The translations under genes were made by a program, and so were the position numbers. The notes beneath the pieces are model-generated. The model saw only the letters and a program-made list of their open reading frames with translations, did no database searches and was not told the DNA's origin. 64,000 bases of DNA from Aaosphaeria pasadenensis. Taxonomy: Eukaryota > Ascomycota > Dothideomycetes > Pleosporales. Location of the stretch: contig JAKLMB010000036.1 in assembly GCA_022813625.1 (NCBI GenBank), forward strand, positions 62,001 to 126,000. The letters run 5' to 3'. Shown here in pieces: positions 1 through 10,366 of the stretch. Each line of letters starts with the position of its first letter. Position 1 is the first letter of the stretch.

Positions 1-623
1 TCCCCGCTCTTCGTGCAATCTACAGAACACACCAGAAGCGCCGCACTGGGTATGGGTCAGATCTTATAGAGGCCAGCCTACCTCTTTCATCTAAGATCAA
101 AGAGGAGGGCATTCTTGAGAACAAGGCCGCATCCACCACTGATGTAGGATCACAGTATAAGGAGACGGAATCGAAAACCTCGCTGCCGATGTCTCCAGTG
201 CCTTCACATAAGGGTATCAGGAGATACGGCTCCTTGAGAAGAAACAGTTCTTTATTGAGAGCCCTTCGCCGTCACGATGAACCTCAAAGCATCAACGGCA
301 GTTCGATTACAGTTCCAGAGGAAGTGCACCATGACAACCAGATGGAGGCACAGAATCAGATACGCATCACGGTGGAATGCACAGTGGAGAGCGAGGCAGC
401 ACCGCCACCCGAAGTCGAGGACTTTAGCGACATGGGGAACCGAGATCTACCTTGGAGTGACGAGTGGTTGTTTGGAGGAAGCCAGGACGGCTCCCATTCA
501 GAGGTCACAGGACCTACTTCGACGTTCCGTACAACTTCGACGTTCCGTACAGATCGCTCAAACATGATCAACGCTGTGGATCCAACGTTACTTGGGACCG
601 TCGTGTCCGGAATGAGAATTTAA
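1..623 (+). CDS. 3' end of a gene, probable C-terminal tail of a fungal membrane protein (partial)
   Basis: The frame that ends at the stop at 621-623 is open back to the left edge (first full codon at position 3), giving about 206 residues of a truncated protein. The first residues read PALRAIYRTHQKRR. This resembles the exit of the last helix of SAT4/fungal-rhodopsin proteins, where a Leu-Pro-x-Leu-Lys/Arg motif precedes the cytoplasmic tail; a complete SAT4 gene lies 4 kb downstream. The rest is a hydrophilic Ser/Thr/Glu-rich tail. It contains a short internal duplication, STFRT repeated in tandem, encoded by a direct repeat near 517-550. The family assignment is inference, because the diagnostic helices lie outside the window. 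The open frame and its abrupt stop are seen directly. Confidence 0.5.
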   Translation, partial: PALRAIYRTHQKRRTGYGSDLIEASLPLSSKIKEEGILENKAASTTDVGSQYKETESKTSLPMSPVPSHKGIRRYGSLRRNSSLLRALRRHDEPQSINGSSITVPEEVHHDNQMEAQNQIRITVECTVESEAAPPPEVEDFSDMGNRDLPWSDEWLFGGSQDGSHSEVTGPTSTFRTTSTFRTDRSNMINAVDPTLLGTVVSGMRI

Positions 624-2068
624 ACGAGGTTTCGGGCTTAACCGTCTTCAACATAGTTATCAATAGACTTTTCGCGAGTCATGTAGTAACACACAACGCA
701 TGCAAGAACGCATGCACTGCCTGAAACGTCACTTTTGAAATACAGGGACGCTGTACTCTACCAACAAGAGAAAAAGCAACGTCTCTCATGACTTGCACAT
801 ATGGTCCTTACCATCCAGTTATCCAGCTGTCGGATGAGGGTGGTGTGCGTATGCGTTGCAATGCTGCAGCTGAAACCGAAGTAAGGCCTGGCGAGCCGCG
901 CATGCCGTCCCTTTAGGGGGGCCGGATTAAATTTCTGGAGTGGTCTTCACTTGGGGTCATCAACATTTGAGAGGATTTCCGCATATGATGAATAGTACTA
1001 CTAAAAATGGTTTCGGAGTCATTGAGAGCAAAATAATCAGGAACAAGGTCAGAAATACATGGAACGAAGGAGGAAGATCGCGGAGGTCTACCATTTTATC
1101 AATCTTGATTGAGTCCAGACAGCAGGCACAGCGGGCAACTGGATCAACTTTAATCGGCCAAACAGTTATAGAATAAGCAGAATACTCGGCCAGGCATCGA
1201 TCTCTCTGTTATAGCATTGATTCATGGAAGAGAATCTCAACGTATCGTCTTCTCCTTCATCGTCGTTTGTGGCCAGAGCATTACGGCCAACGGACCCTAG
1301 CCGTTCTAAGTCCACGGCAGTAAAGCAAACAGAACTCAGTTTTCTTGAAATAAGAATGACAACCCTAGGAGTACTAAAACTACAACATGTACCACTAGAG
1401 TAAAGCAGGCACATGCATTCTCAAATCACGGATACCAGATTGGGAACGTTGCTATGACGCCCTATGCAAGTCAAACCTGACTTCGAGATCCTCATTTACA
1501 CCATTTGCGCAGCTTGTCCACGACAAGGAATAAGATTGAACATTACCACGAGAGCCATTGAATCATTTCATTTTATGTATTTCATTGACATGGGTGAATT
1601 GTAATCATCGGTGATTGATCGCAAGTATCGTAAAGGGCTATGCTAAAGCGACTTCAGAAGGTAGCATGATAACTAAATGTTTTGAAACTGATCACTGGAA
1701 GTGATACATAATTCACAGACATTCCAGAACAGGTTGGGCAAGTACGGCAGAACAGTGCCCCAATGCCCCTAAATTGCTATAGAAGACGAGATTAGCCAGT
1801 CATGCAACCACGCTTCTATCGGTAAGGAGTTGCTTGAGATGAGCTCCGATGAGCTACAACGCACTGATTTTGGACAAGCGCTTAGATTGCCTCCAGGCTT
1901 TAAGCATGAGACGCTACTCCGTACATGATCGCCCTATACAGCTGTGTGCGACCAGGTACCAAACCCAGACATATGTTCGAGATGGCTCAGATAGCAACAC
2001 AAGTTGTCACTCAGTTGTCCACAGAAAGTCCGAAAGGTGAGGCAACCAGGCTGCATGTCAAACATATA
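624..2068. other. Gene-poor stretch
   Basis: Only short overlapping reading frames are present, with no domain-like translation and no convincing intron pairs. No tRNA-like or transposon-terminal structure was seen. The first part is presumably the 3' UTR of the partial gene. Confidence 0.5.
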
Positions 2069-2560
2069 CTAACGCGATTTCAAGAGGTTGGTCGCGATCA
2101 CTAATATTTCCCTGGTCAAACGAACAGACAAAGCGAACCTGAGCACATCAGTGGGGAGATTGGGGTTGCGTAAGCGGAAATACGATAGCTGCCCTGACAA
2201 GCCTTTCATCACGGAATCAAACTTCGCCGAAGCCGAACTATTTTGAGTCAAGAACTGCCTCCAAGCGGACAACTCCTTGAACAAAAGCGGGATACAGAGG
2301 CGTCCAATCGGAAAGGGTGATAAACTATGTAAGGTTATGCTTACTTCGTCACATTGAAAGAAATTGCAAGAGATAGAACTGACATACCTGCATGGAACCA
2401 GCTGCTGAAAGATGTCTTCTAAAGGGTTTCGCCCAGTATGGTTTATGTGTACACCGTATAGCGGGAATGCTTCCTTATAGCATACTATGCTCATGTACTT
2501 CTCGGTATGACGTGTCTATGGAATGAAGTGTTGAGCAAGCGCATCCGTTACCTGTACCAA
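2069..2560 (-). other. Possible 3' end or remnant of an unrecognised spliced gene
   Basis: On the minus strand a frame ending at 2069 reads as plausible protein once a GTATGT...ACATAG intron near 2320-2385 is removed. The splice joins in phase, giving ...DIFQQLVPC then SLSPFPIGRLCIPLL. A further possible short intron lies near 2510-2555 (GTACAG...CCATAG, about 43 nt). The C-terminal part looks helical and amphipathic (FKELSAWRQFL, then LPTDVLRFALSVR). I do not recognise the family and found no convincing 5' exon, since the continuing upstream frame meets stops. It may be a decayed gene or the end of a gene with exons I could not place. The neighbouring minus-strand frame at 2920-3210 may belong to the same locus, but no splice links them clearly. 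Confidence 0.25.
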
Positions 2561-3882
2561 GTATTGGTGCAATGAGTTGGAAAGGCCTACAATCAACTAC
2601 ATTCAATACCCTTCTGGGCAAGCTTCCACATACTGCGGTACCGTGTTGCAATCAAACTTCGACTGCGAAGTGAGTGTGCATCACAGTCAGTACATCATAG
2701 CGTATGCGTTTGCACTGGAACGTGGCGTCACTCCTAGATCCCTGTTTCTTCTTCATTCTTCATTCTTTGTTAGGTTCCTCGCGTATCAACCTGTGGGAAA
2801 TACAGCATAAAACGTTTGAAAGGACGCCCCAGAACATGGGGTCTCTCTAGAAACAGCATGATTTAGAGTTGTTCTCTGTTGACTTCGTCGGCTGCTGCCA
2901 GCCGGCATAATCTATCCAGTTAGGATCCAACTTTTCGTATTCCAAACCCTGATCGTCTGGCAGCTGCAGCATTGTTCTGGAATTGTTCCAAACCTAATTG
3001 TAATGTCTCAAAGGATTCATTCAAACTTACCATCAAATACAAGGTTTTCAAGCCCAGACTTAAGGCGAATGTATGATTGCTTGAGGAAAGCTTTTGCATT
3101 TGCCCCAACATGCGCAGCAGGGGGAATCGAAAGGCATTTAGGGACATGCCAGTCAATGCGAGGAATTCGACTGGTACTGTTTCTTGTGGCATTGGACAGC
3201 GATTCATCATCTGCGTTCACACTCGCGAAGGAAACGGAACATACAAGTTCATTTCTTCACCTTCATATTCCTCATACTATGTGCAGTGTACTCTGTAGGT
3301 TCGCGAAGCTCGTATAGCGTATAGCAATACTGTATTCGGACTTGGCCATTGGTATTCGTCCCTCAACTTATGGCTCAAATAAACTTCCACCTACTGTCTA
3401 AGTGTCCAAGCATATCCGCCGCCCCGCAAGCGCCCGCCTGTCATTGCGCTTTAGTCCCGTTTTCTGTCCAATCCTGCTTCCGGAAACGTAAGTGCGGATC
3501 ATTTCACGAGTTTGCAGGACGGATAACGACATGTTCTAGCACCTGCAACGATGGCGGAGTAGGTAAGTATTGTGCGCACAATAATGGGACGATGCGCTGA
3601 GTGGAATTTGCGCAAACCTGGCAGCACTGCAACCGAGAACGACCGACGACCTATGGCATGCAAGCCACGACAGGGTCAATACTGCCGGCTTTATTACCGG
3701 CAGCACTTCCGCGACGCGCTTGTGTGGCAACCGACGCAATCAGACAAAGGCTTTCACTTGAATAGGCTTCCTGTATCATCATTTACCAGGCTATTATTAT
3801 TGCTGAACTTTTTTGAAGTATGTGAAGACGTATGTACCAACGGCAAAACATGCCATGTTAGCTTATAAGACTTGTAACAGTA
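2561..3882. other. Gene-poor stretch
   Basis: No reading frame here resembles a known protein. A 7-bp perfect inverted repeat (CTGCCGG at 3682-3688 and CCGGCAG at 3697-3703, 8-nt loop) is the only structured item noticed. The minus-strand frame 2920-3210 (about 96 codons) remains unassigned. Confidence 0.4.
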
Positions 3883-4192
3883 TCAATCAATACCCACTGA
3901 GAAACGGTGGAGAAAATCTAGACAATGACAGCTATTAATCGACATCGCATTTACGTGCAGCTCAGGGGGATCTACAAGGGTGACACGACGGGTCCATTTT
4001 TTGGTCTGACCACCTGCGTGAGATGTGCACAACCGAGTCAGGGAATACATAACCCTTACCTGAATTATACTGATCCAAGCCAAAGACCGTCTGCTGCCCC
4101 TGCGGAGCATGCTTCCCCGTCCACCACCCGGGGCCGGTAGGAGTTTGGGGAAAGGTTGACCCGCTGTCACCCTTGGTAGCGTACGCCATCAT
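3883..4192 (-). CDS. Small hypothetical protein with one intron (candidate)
   Basis: From the ATG at 4192 the frame reads MMAYATKGDSGSTFP, continues through a Gly/Trp-rich stretch (GPGWWTGKHAPQGQQ) and reaches a GTAAGG donor. A canonical intron (4059 down to 4014, GTAAGG...ACGCAG, 46 nt, CTGAC branch-like motif) joins in phase 1 to a second exon that stops at 3883, for about 87 residues. The spliced sequence YNSGGQTKKWTRRVTL is hydrophilic and protein-like, which the unspliced alternatives are not. The frame upstream of the ATG stays open for about 40 codons, so the true start or a further 5' exon could lie upstream. I do not recognise the family and no function is offered. It would be divergent from the SAT4-family gene that starts at 4611. 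Confidence 0.4.
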
Positions 4193-4610
4193 CCCCGCTA
4201 CAAACCTTGAATTGCTCGCTGACACCCCCTCGCGGTCGAAGCGTCTCTTAGGTTTACCAGATCTCGCAGCGAGACAAATCAAGAGCCTGTCGCTGGAGCT
4301 GCAGAAAGCTCGCGTTCAACAAATGGAGGATCGCAGTAACGAAGTTTATGGCTGGTTCGGGCAGCTCCCCGGGGCCTTAAACTTTATCTTCCATCAATTT
4401 CGCGTCATGTCTCACGCTTGCAGCGACATAGGCGGGGCATATAATGACACTTGAAGAACCGGTCGTTGAAGTTTCAGGACGGTTCAACGCCTCGACTGCT
4501 TTCGAGGAACCATCTTCCCAGTCATTGCGGGAGGCACCGTGCTACTGAACACCCGTTCGTTTGTTGGGTTCGTAGCTCATTGATCTAAAAGTTTGTGACG
4601 AGATATCACG

Positions 4611-5771
4611 ATGTCTGCAGCAGGGACAACTGTACTGCCGCCATACTCGAACAAGGCGGGCTTGTATATTGCTCCAGTATGGACTTTGACAGCGATTGCT
4701 TTGCCTTTGGTTATCCTACGTATCGCATCCCGACTGAAGAGAACAAAATCTCTGTACATCGATGACTGGCTCATCTTGGTTGCAGAGGTACGATTACACC
4801 ACCCACCAGCTCTTGTAGCGGAACTAACATCACGGTAGATCCTTTCGCTCGTGAATGTATCCTTAGGCACAGCGGCTGTCGCTTACGGCTGGGGAAAACC
4901 AATCGCATATGTCATCCAGAACTGGCCCCTTCTACAGAAACTGCAATTCTCTCTGCAAACCGTATGGATTATCACTCTGTGTCTTGTCAGAGTATCGATT
5001 GCGTTCTCCTTACTAAGGTTCGGAACCGAGAGATCTTGGAAATACCCGCTCTACTTCCTCATTGGATTTCAATGCGTAATCTCGTCCAGCTACATTGTCA
5101 TCCAATTTGCGCAGTGTAAACCACTCGGATGGGCGTGGGAACAGATCCCCGCGAAATGCTGGGATCCGCAGCCCATCATCACGTATGGTTGGGTGATAGG
5201 AGGTCAGTAATGGTCTGAAGAGTCTGGATAGTAGAAGCAAGGCTGATCAGTTATAGGTATCTATGTGGCAATGGATTTCGTTCTATCGTTCATGCCCATC
5301 CGCCTCATTCGAACCCTCAATCGCCCAACCGCTGAGAAATTCCTGATCTCATTTCTCATGTCACTTGGTCTTTTTGCAACCGTCGTCTGCGCATTGAAGA
5401 TGACCACATTCAACGATTTTGGCAAGGGTGACCCGAATCAAGAGACGATCAAGCCATCCATGTTGACCAAGCTTGAAGAGCTGGTCGGTATAATTGCCGT
5501 GTGTCTACCCAGCCTCAAGTCACCGGCACAAAACGTTTTGAAGAAGGCGGGCTTCCTCAAATCGCACGAGCTCACCCGCCCCAGCTTTGTGAACACGATA
5601 CCACTGTCTGAGCGACACAACATGGGGGGCCGCGACGAAGACCAGAATAGCGATGGCGCGGACTCATTGCCACCCAAAGACGATATCCGTGTTGACTCGG
5701 TCAACGTCAAGCCAGGCAGTGCAGACTCAGCGACCAGAAATCAAAGAAAAGATGCTTGGCAACTGGTTTAG
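4611..5771 (+). CDS. SAT4-family (fungal rhodopsin-domain) integral membrane protein
   Basis: Three exons (4611-4787, 4839-5202, 5257-5771) give 351 residues, within the usual 350-400 range of the family. The introns are GTACGA...GGTAG (51 nt) and GTCAGT...TATAG (54 nt), and both join in phase. The N-terminal half shows helix one (VWTLTAIALPLVILRIASR) followed by the family's conserved loop SLYIDDWLILVAE. Later helices include LQTVWIITLCLVRVSIAFSL and VAMDFVLSFMPIRLIRTLNR. The repeated Trp/Pro/Cys loop QCKPLGWAWE matches the extracellular Cys-containing loop of SAT4 proteins. The seven-helix core ends at GIIAVCLPSLKS and a Ser/Asp-rich cytoplasmic tail follows. The family is found throughout Pezizomycotina and is mostly uncharacterised; no ligand or partner can be read from the sequence. 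Confidence is high for the family and low for any role. Confidence 0.85.
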
Positions 5772-8056
5772 CTATAAGTGAAATTGAAGTTACTCTTTCC
5801 CGCGCTATGGATAGTTTTGAGCGATTGGTATTTTTGTGATGGTTAGCGCGGGGTTTTGGAGTTTCTTTAAGCATTTGGGACATTTCTTGTGGATTAGTAG
5901 TTACTGTGACGGCCTGGATTATAATTGGGTTTCTTGGTTCCTGTTGTTTCGAGGGCATATTTTTAGCCAAAGAGCATTCCACATCACTATCGTCTGAATA
6001 GATGGTATATACCCGCTCAATGAAGATCTGCTGCATTTCGTGAAAGTTGAAGCCAGTGAATTGAGAAGACAACGACTACTGACGTTTTCCGGGAGCCCAA
6101 AGACCATATACGATAACTTGCACTTGAGTGAGATTGCCCTATCTCACAGCTGTTTGGCTAATGCGAGGCATAGTGCTTCCCAATCCTGAGTATCTCGGTC
6201 TTGTCGATCTTTTCGAAGCTAGGAATTGAATTTCCATGCTAGTTGGGCTGGTACTTGCGCACAGATAGGATGGAAGATTGTTTCAGCGTTATCGCTACGA
6301 AGACTGTGACTTCGAATCTATTGTTTACTGGCAGAATAGTACATGTTTTGCACCACTCTATTTTCAGGATTTTTCTGACGTGCAGCCTCGAGGCCCTTCA
6401 GGGGTAATGGCAAATGCATGACACCTACACAAATGCGATAGATACCGCTAGGCTGCGGATGCGTCGTGCAATATTAAAATGCGGCCCACCGACGGCGCCG
6501 TAGCTGGAATCTAATATAGCGTGCGCCGTGTAATTAGTTAGTCGTGCCATGAATCTTCCGCGGGCCGATCCTTATTGTCATAAGTTTTATCCACTCATAA
6601 GAATTTGCGAAGGTATCAGTCGGTTTGTACGAAATCTACCAATACTTAATAGTTGCAGAGCATGGTCTGATAACCTTTCACTGTTGTTCTAGTGTCACTT
6701 CTATGGACTCTATTAGAATCAATTAGACAACTCAAGTTCTTATCAGATTGTCGATCCATATCTCGTCTGTGGATGTACAAATTCAGGACCCAGCAACCCG
6801 GTTAGGGGTCGAAGTTGGGCGCCTAAAGACTGCAAGCACATATACACCAGGAGGTGCATTAAATATATGGTGTCATCTTGGTTGAATCGAGAATGACAAA
6901 TCTCCACACGATAGTTACTTGAACTCATCCTAAACGCCCGGTTTAATGTTGCTCTTAGTCCTCTCACATCCAATTCTGTAGGTCTGTACTCCGCATCAAC
7001 AATTATAATATTGACACCAATCATATGGCTCTACTTATTTCAACCCACAGTCATATTCGCTGATAGTGATTTACTCTTTCCAAAAATTATGTTGAGGTGG
7101 TGGTTAAGATAAATTAGTTATAATTTTTGTTCTAAACCTTCACCCAGCTGGAAAGGCATCAGCGACGTGCAGGGCTGTCTCCAAAATTGCTGAAAAAATC
7201 CAAACGCATAATGGTGTTTGGCATAGCGGCCCTGTCCGAGAAGCAAGACGCAGCAGCTCATAAGCATTGACCTTGGTTTCTATGGAATATACTTCTAGGC
7301 CTCAGAGATCTTGGTATAGATTAGGTGCATATACGATGGTGCTATATCTTACAACAAAAATACCGTTCTACCTTTGTTAGGGCTTTACGCAGGTAGTGGA
7401 GGCAACTCGGCGAACGTGCCAACGATAATGCTCTATCATGTACTCTTTGGCGAGAATGGCACAGCCACACATTGGTACCGGTGCATCTGCTTTCAAATAA
7501 TCTGGTAACTGGGTCCTGATATTCAGTGCTACACCGTCCGGCGCTATCGGCACTCATGAGAATTCCTAGTATGATGCTTTCGGGATCACGCCTACAATTT
7601 AAGTACTATGGAATAGTAGGCCGCCTATAGAGCAAGTGCCTACTCTGCGAACAGAACGTGAGGAAGTCCAATGTTTTACAAAGGATCGTACGGATGTCCT
7701 CGGAACAAACGCACGCATTTCGATCGTCAGTGCCGATATTCGTCAACCATTCAAAGAACGGAGATGCAAAGTTCGACGAGTCGACTGAAAGTCCAAATCT
7801 GGGAATTGATCTCGAGATGATATTGAGCGGAATATATGTTCCGCTCTAAAGGTTCCACAGCATCGCGCTACTCGTGCAGTAATGCGATGTTAGAGGTCAA
7901 AACCTTTAGTCTGGCGATTGGTCGCCTGACGGCGAGTTTCCCATAGGCTAGAATGGCTTGTTGCTACTCCATGTATTGGTAGTCGACGTCACAATCTGAG
8001 CAAACACACGTACTCAAGCTGACAAATGTGAGTTTGAAATGGCGTGGTGGGAAATG
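5772..8056. other. Gene-poor spacer of about 2.3 kb
   Basis: Only short frames with no domain-like content are present. Locally AT-rich sequence lies around 6450-7150. The first part is the expected 3' UTR of the SAT4-family gene and the last part the promoter of the RidA gene. No repeats with clear termini were found. Confidence 0.5.
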
Positions 8057-8063
8057 TATAAAG
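8057..8063 (+). promoter_or_regulatory. Probable TATA box of the RidA-family gene
   Basis: TATAAAG lies 97 bp upstream of the ATG at 8160, a typical spacing for a fungal core promoter with a short leader. Identified by motif and position only. Confidence 0.45.
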
Positions 8064-8159
8064 GCTTTACCATCTGGGTATTCCATCTGAACAAATCAAG
8101 AATTGTTGTTATATGTTTTTTCATTCAATTGAACATATAGATTACGCCACCTGGAAACA

Positions 8160-8624
8160 ATGTCTCATCTCCAATACTATGCATATCCTGGAGTGGGCAA
8201 ACGCAACTTGAAGTTACACCGATATAATCAAGGCGTACGTGTAGGGGATAGAATCGAGTTGAGCGGACAAGGTAAGTTAATGCTGATGCCAATAGTTCTG
8301 TCCGTTCAAAATCTGAAGACACACTCAGGTGGCTGGGATCCTAAAACAGGCGAATTCAATACGGAAATCAACGCTCAAATCGAGCAGGCATTTGCAAATG
8401 TCGATCTTGCTCTGAAAGATGCTGGTGGAAAGGGCTGGTCACAAGTCTTCCGGGTGAATTCCTATCACGTGCCTCTCAACAACGAGGCAATAGACGCTCT
8501 GAAGAAAGGATTCGATAAATGGATGCCTGATCACAAACCAATCTGGACCTGCGTAGGAGTTCAGCGTCTAGGCGAAGACGACATGAGAGTGGAGATTGAG
8601 GTCAGCGCTCACGATCCGAAATGA
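8160..8624 (+). CDS. RidA/YjgF/UK114-family protein (enamine/imine deaminase type)
   Basis: Two exons (8160-8271 and 8329-8624) around a 57-nt GTAAGT...CTCAG intron encode 135 residues, the normal size for this trimeric single-domain family. The intron length is a multiple of three, so the unspliced frame is also open; splicing restores the expected GGWDPKTGEF motif directly after VGDRIELSGQ. The pattern of an early beta strand, then QIEQAFANVDLALKDAGGKG and IWTCVGVQRL near the C terminus, is characteristic. The usual catalytic Arg of true RidA proteins near the C terminus is not clearly placed (sequence GVQRLGEDDMRVEIEV), so this may be a divergent member acting on another reactive intermediate. 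It stands alone, 119 bp before the convergent hydrolase gene. Family call strong, substrate unknown. Confidence 0.85.
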   Translation: MSHLQYYAYPGVGKRNLKLHRYNQGVRVGDRIELSGQGKLMLMPIVLSVQNLKTHSGGWDPKTGEFNTEINAQIEQAFANVDLALKDAGGKGWSQVFRVNSYHVPLNNEAIDALKKGFDKWMPDHKPIWTCVGVQRLGEDDMRVEIEVSAHDPK

Positions 8625-8743
8625 TAGGTTTCATGCACGTGAACATTTTGTGCGGAAATAATAATCAGAAAATGAAATAATTCAAGATTAAATGCCAGTT
8701 GACAGCACTAATATGTATAGTGAAATGTAAAAGTATCGTACAC

Positions 8744-10366
8744 CTATGACTTTTGGAGAGTCATACGCCAACCTGTCATCTCTACCGCGACCACGTTTCC
8801 ACCTTCAGTGACGAATTTGACCGCATCGAGACTCTCACGGTTATATCTATATAGATCCAGTTGGAACCATGCAGAGCACAACATATCGGCAAAGCTTTCC
8901 TCTTTCTTAATTGTATCGAAATGCATCCACCAGAACTCCTTCTCAGTTCCAAGGGAATCTGTGTCTGTAGGGTACACACGCGCCGAGAAATTGGCGGGAT
9001 CTTTCTTCTGGATGGCAGCGATGGTGTTCAAAACCTTGACGCCATTCATGGTAAATTCAGTTATAGCAACGCCGGGGCCATCGTCGACTTCAAAGGTCAT
9101 GGAGCTGTTGCCAGTGGAATCCTTGTAGGTACCAGCATATCTAGCAGTGGCCTGCTCACGCGCCTGTACATCGGCGTATTCAATCAGACCCTGGAGCACG
9201 GTGGCCATAGCTGATTGAATGACCTTGGTGGAGCTGTTACCACCGGCGTTGAGAGTAACTGCGAGATTGTACTCTGGGACGATAATGCCGTAGCCTGCGT
9301 AGCCGTCCACACCTCCTGACTTGGTGTATATATCAATCGGGCGAGGGAACTTGACTTTAAGGTCTGCGGGTCTCAGAATCTCCCATGGAGCTCCGACAAG
9401 CTGAGTTAGGGAGGGCAAAATCGCACGAGGCTGGAGCCACTTTCGGGTCGCAGGAGCCGAAAGGAATTCGTTGTTGGCAATGGCGCGGAATATCTTGTGG
9501 AACTCGTTGGGGGTTGACCACAAGCCACCAGTGGGGTTGTAGTTCTCAAAGTTGGGCACGAACCACTTATCCCCAGGTTGAGGGAGGATCGCACGGCTTG
9601 TATCGTTGGGAGGAATGAATGTTGATTGCGAGAGCTCAAGAGGGCCCAAAATAAGATCCTGGACGACCTCTTCAAAGGTTTTGCCGTGAACCTTCTCGAG
9701 AGCCATTCCGAGAAGATTGAATCCAATGTTCGAGTACAGAGGCCCAGAGTTCGGCGAGTGAGGGAGCTGCGAAGGGTTGTTGAACATGTCGATGACTTGC
9801 TCGTATGAGCATGTTTTGCCCCCGGGGAAGGGGTCACATCCTGGATGAGTGTTGTTTTGGGGTCCAATACCAACGGAAGCTGGGTTAAAGGTTGGTATCA
9901 CGGCCAAATCTCCTACGAATCCAAAGCGACCCAAACCGCTGGTGTGATCCGCCAGACTTTGAATGGTCACATCGTCCCAAACATCGCCGCTGAGTTCTGG
10001 TACGAACTTCTTGATAGAATCGGAAAATAGAATCTTGTCCTCTGACAGCAAGACGGCAAGAACGGTCAAAACCTTTGTGACGCTGCCAACTCGGAACTTC
10101 GTATCGTACAGACCAATGTTGTTATGGTCATAAGCGGGCGCTAGGTAGCCATACGAGAAAACATCCTTGTCGCCAATTGTAGCTCTGATCGCGAAAGAAG
10201 TATCATCACCCTCGAGTTCTTTGAGGGCAGATTCTGAAACAGGTGACCCAGAAGTGGAATTCTTTAGGGAAGGTGGAGGAAGAAGTGCACCTGGTGGTGG
10301 ACAGTACGACAATGCTGAGGGTATTAACGAAAGTGCAAACAATGTGACGGCCTGCTTGGTATGCAT
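8744..10366 (-). CDS. Secreted beta-lactamase-fold serine hydrolase
   Basis: A single exon of 540 residues from the ATG at 10366; the open frame extends 29 codons further upstream, but only this ATG places a signal peptide first (HTKQAVTLFALSLIPSALS). The class C beta-lactamase/penicillin-binding fold is shown by the S-x-x-K motif in RVGSVTKV (Ser95 as nucleophile, Lys98), the Y-x-N motif in GPLYSNIGFN (Tyr211) and a K-S-G-G motif in IYTKSGGVDGYAG. A C-terminal domain of about 150 residues follows and is probably beta-rich. Fungal members of this family hydrolyse esters, amides or lactones and are often secreted; some sit in secondary-metabolite clusters, but no biosynthetic genes are nearby. 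Many N-x-S/T sites fit secretion. Substrate cannot be read. Confidence 0.85.
   Translation of the reverse strand: MHTKQAVTLFALSLIPSALSYCPPPGALLPPPSLKNSTSGSPVSESALKELEGDDTSFAIRATIGDKDVFSYGYLAPAYDHNNIGLYDTKFRVGSVTKVLTVLAVLLSEDKILFSDSIKKFVPELSGDVWDDVTIQSLADHTSGLGRFGFVGDLAVIPTFNPASVGIGPQNNTHPGCDPFPGGKTCSYEQVIDMFNNPSQLPHSPNSGPLYSNIGFNLLGMALEKVHGKTFEEVVQDLILGPLELSQSTFIPPNDTSRAILPQPGDKWFVPNFENYNPTGGLWSTPNEFHKIFRAIANNEFLSAPATRKWLQPRAILPSLTQLVGAPWEILRPADLKVKFPRPIDIYTKSGGVDGYAGYGIIVPEYNLAVTLNAGGNSSTKVIQSAMATVLQGLIEYADVQAREQATARYAGTYKDSTGNSSMTFEVDDGPGVAITEFTMNGVKVLNTIAAIQKKDPANFSARVYPTDTDSLGTEKEFWWMHFDTIKKEESFADMLCSAWFQLDLYRYNRESLDAVKFVTEGGNVVAVEMTGWRMTLQKS

Noticed and set aside
2920..3210. 96-codon minus-strand frame in gene-poor DNA
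   Set aside because: Looks partly protein-like but could not be connected by canonical splice sites to the nearby fragment at 2069-2560, and no family is recognised.
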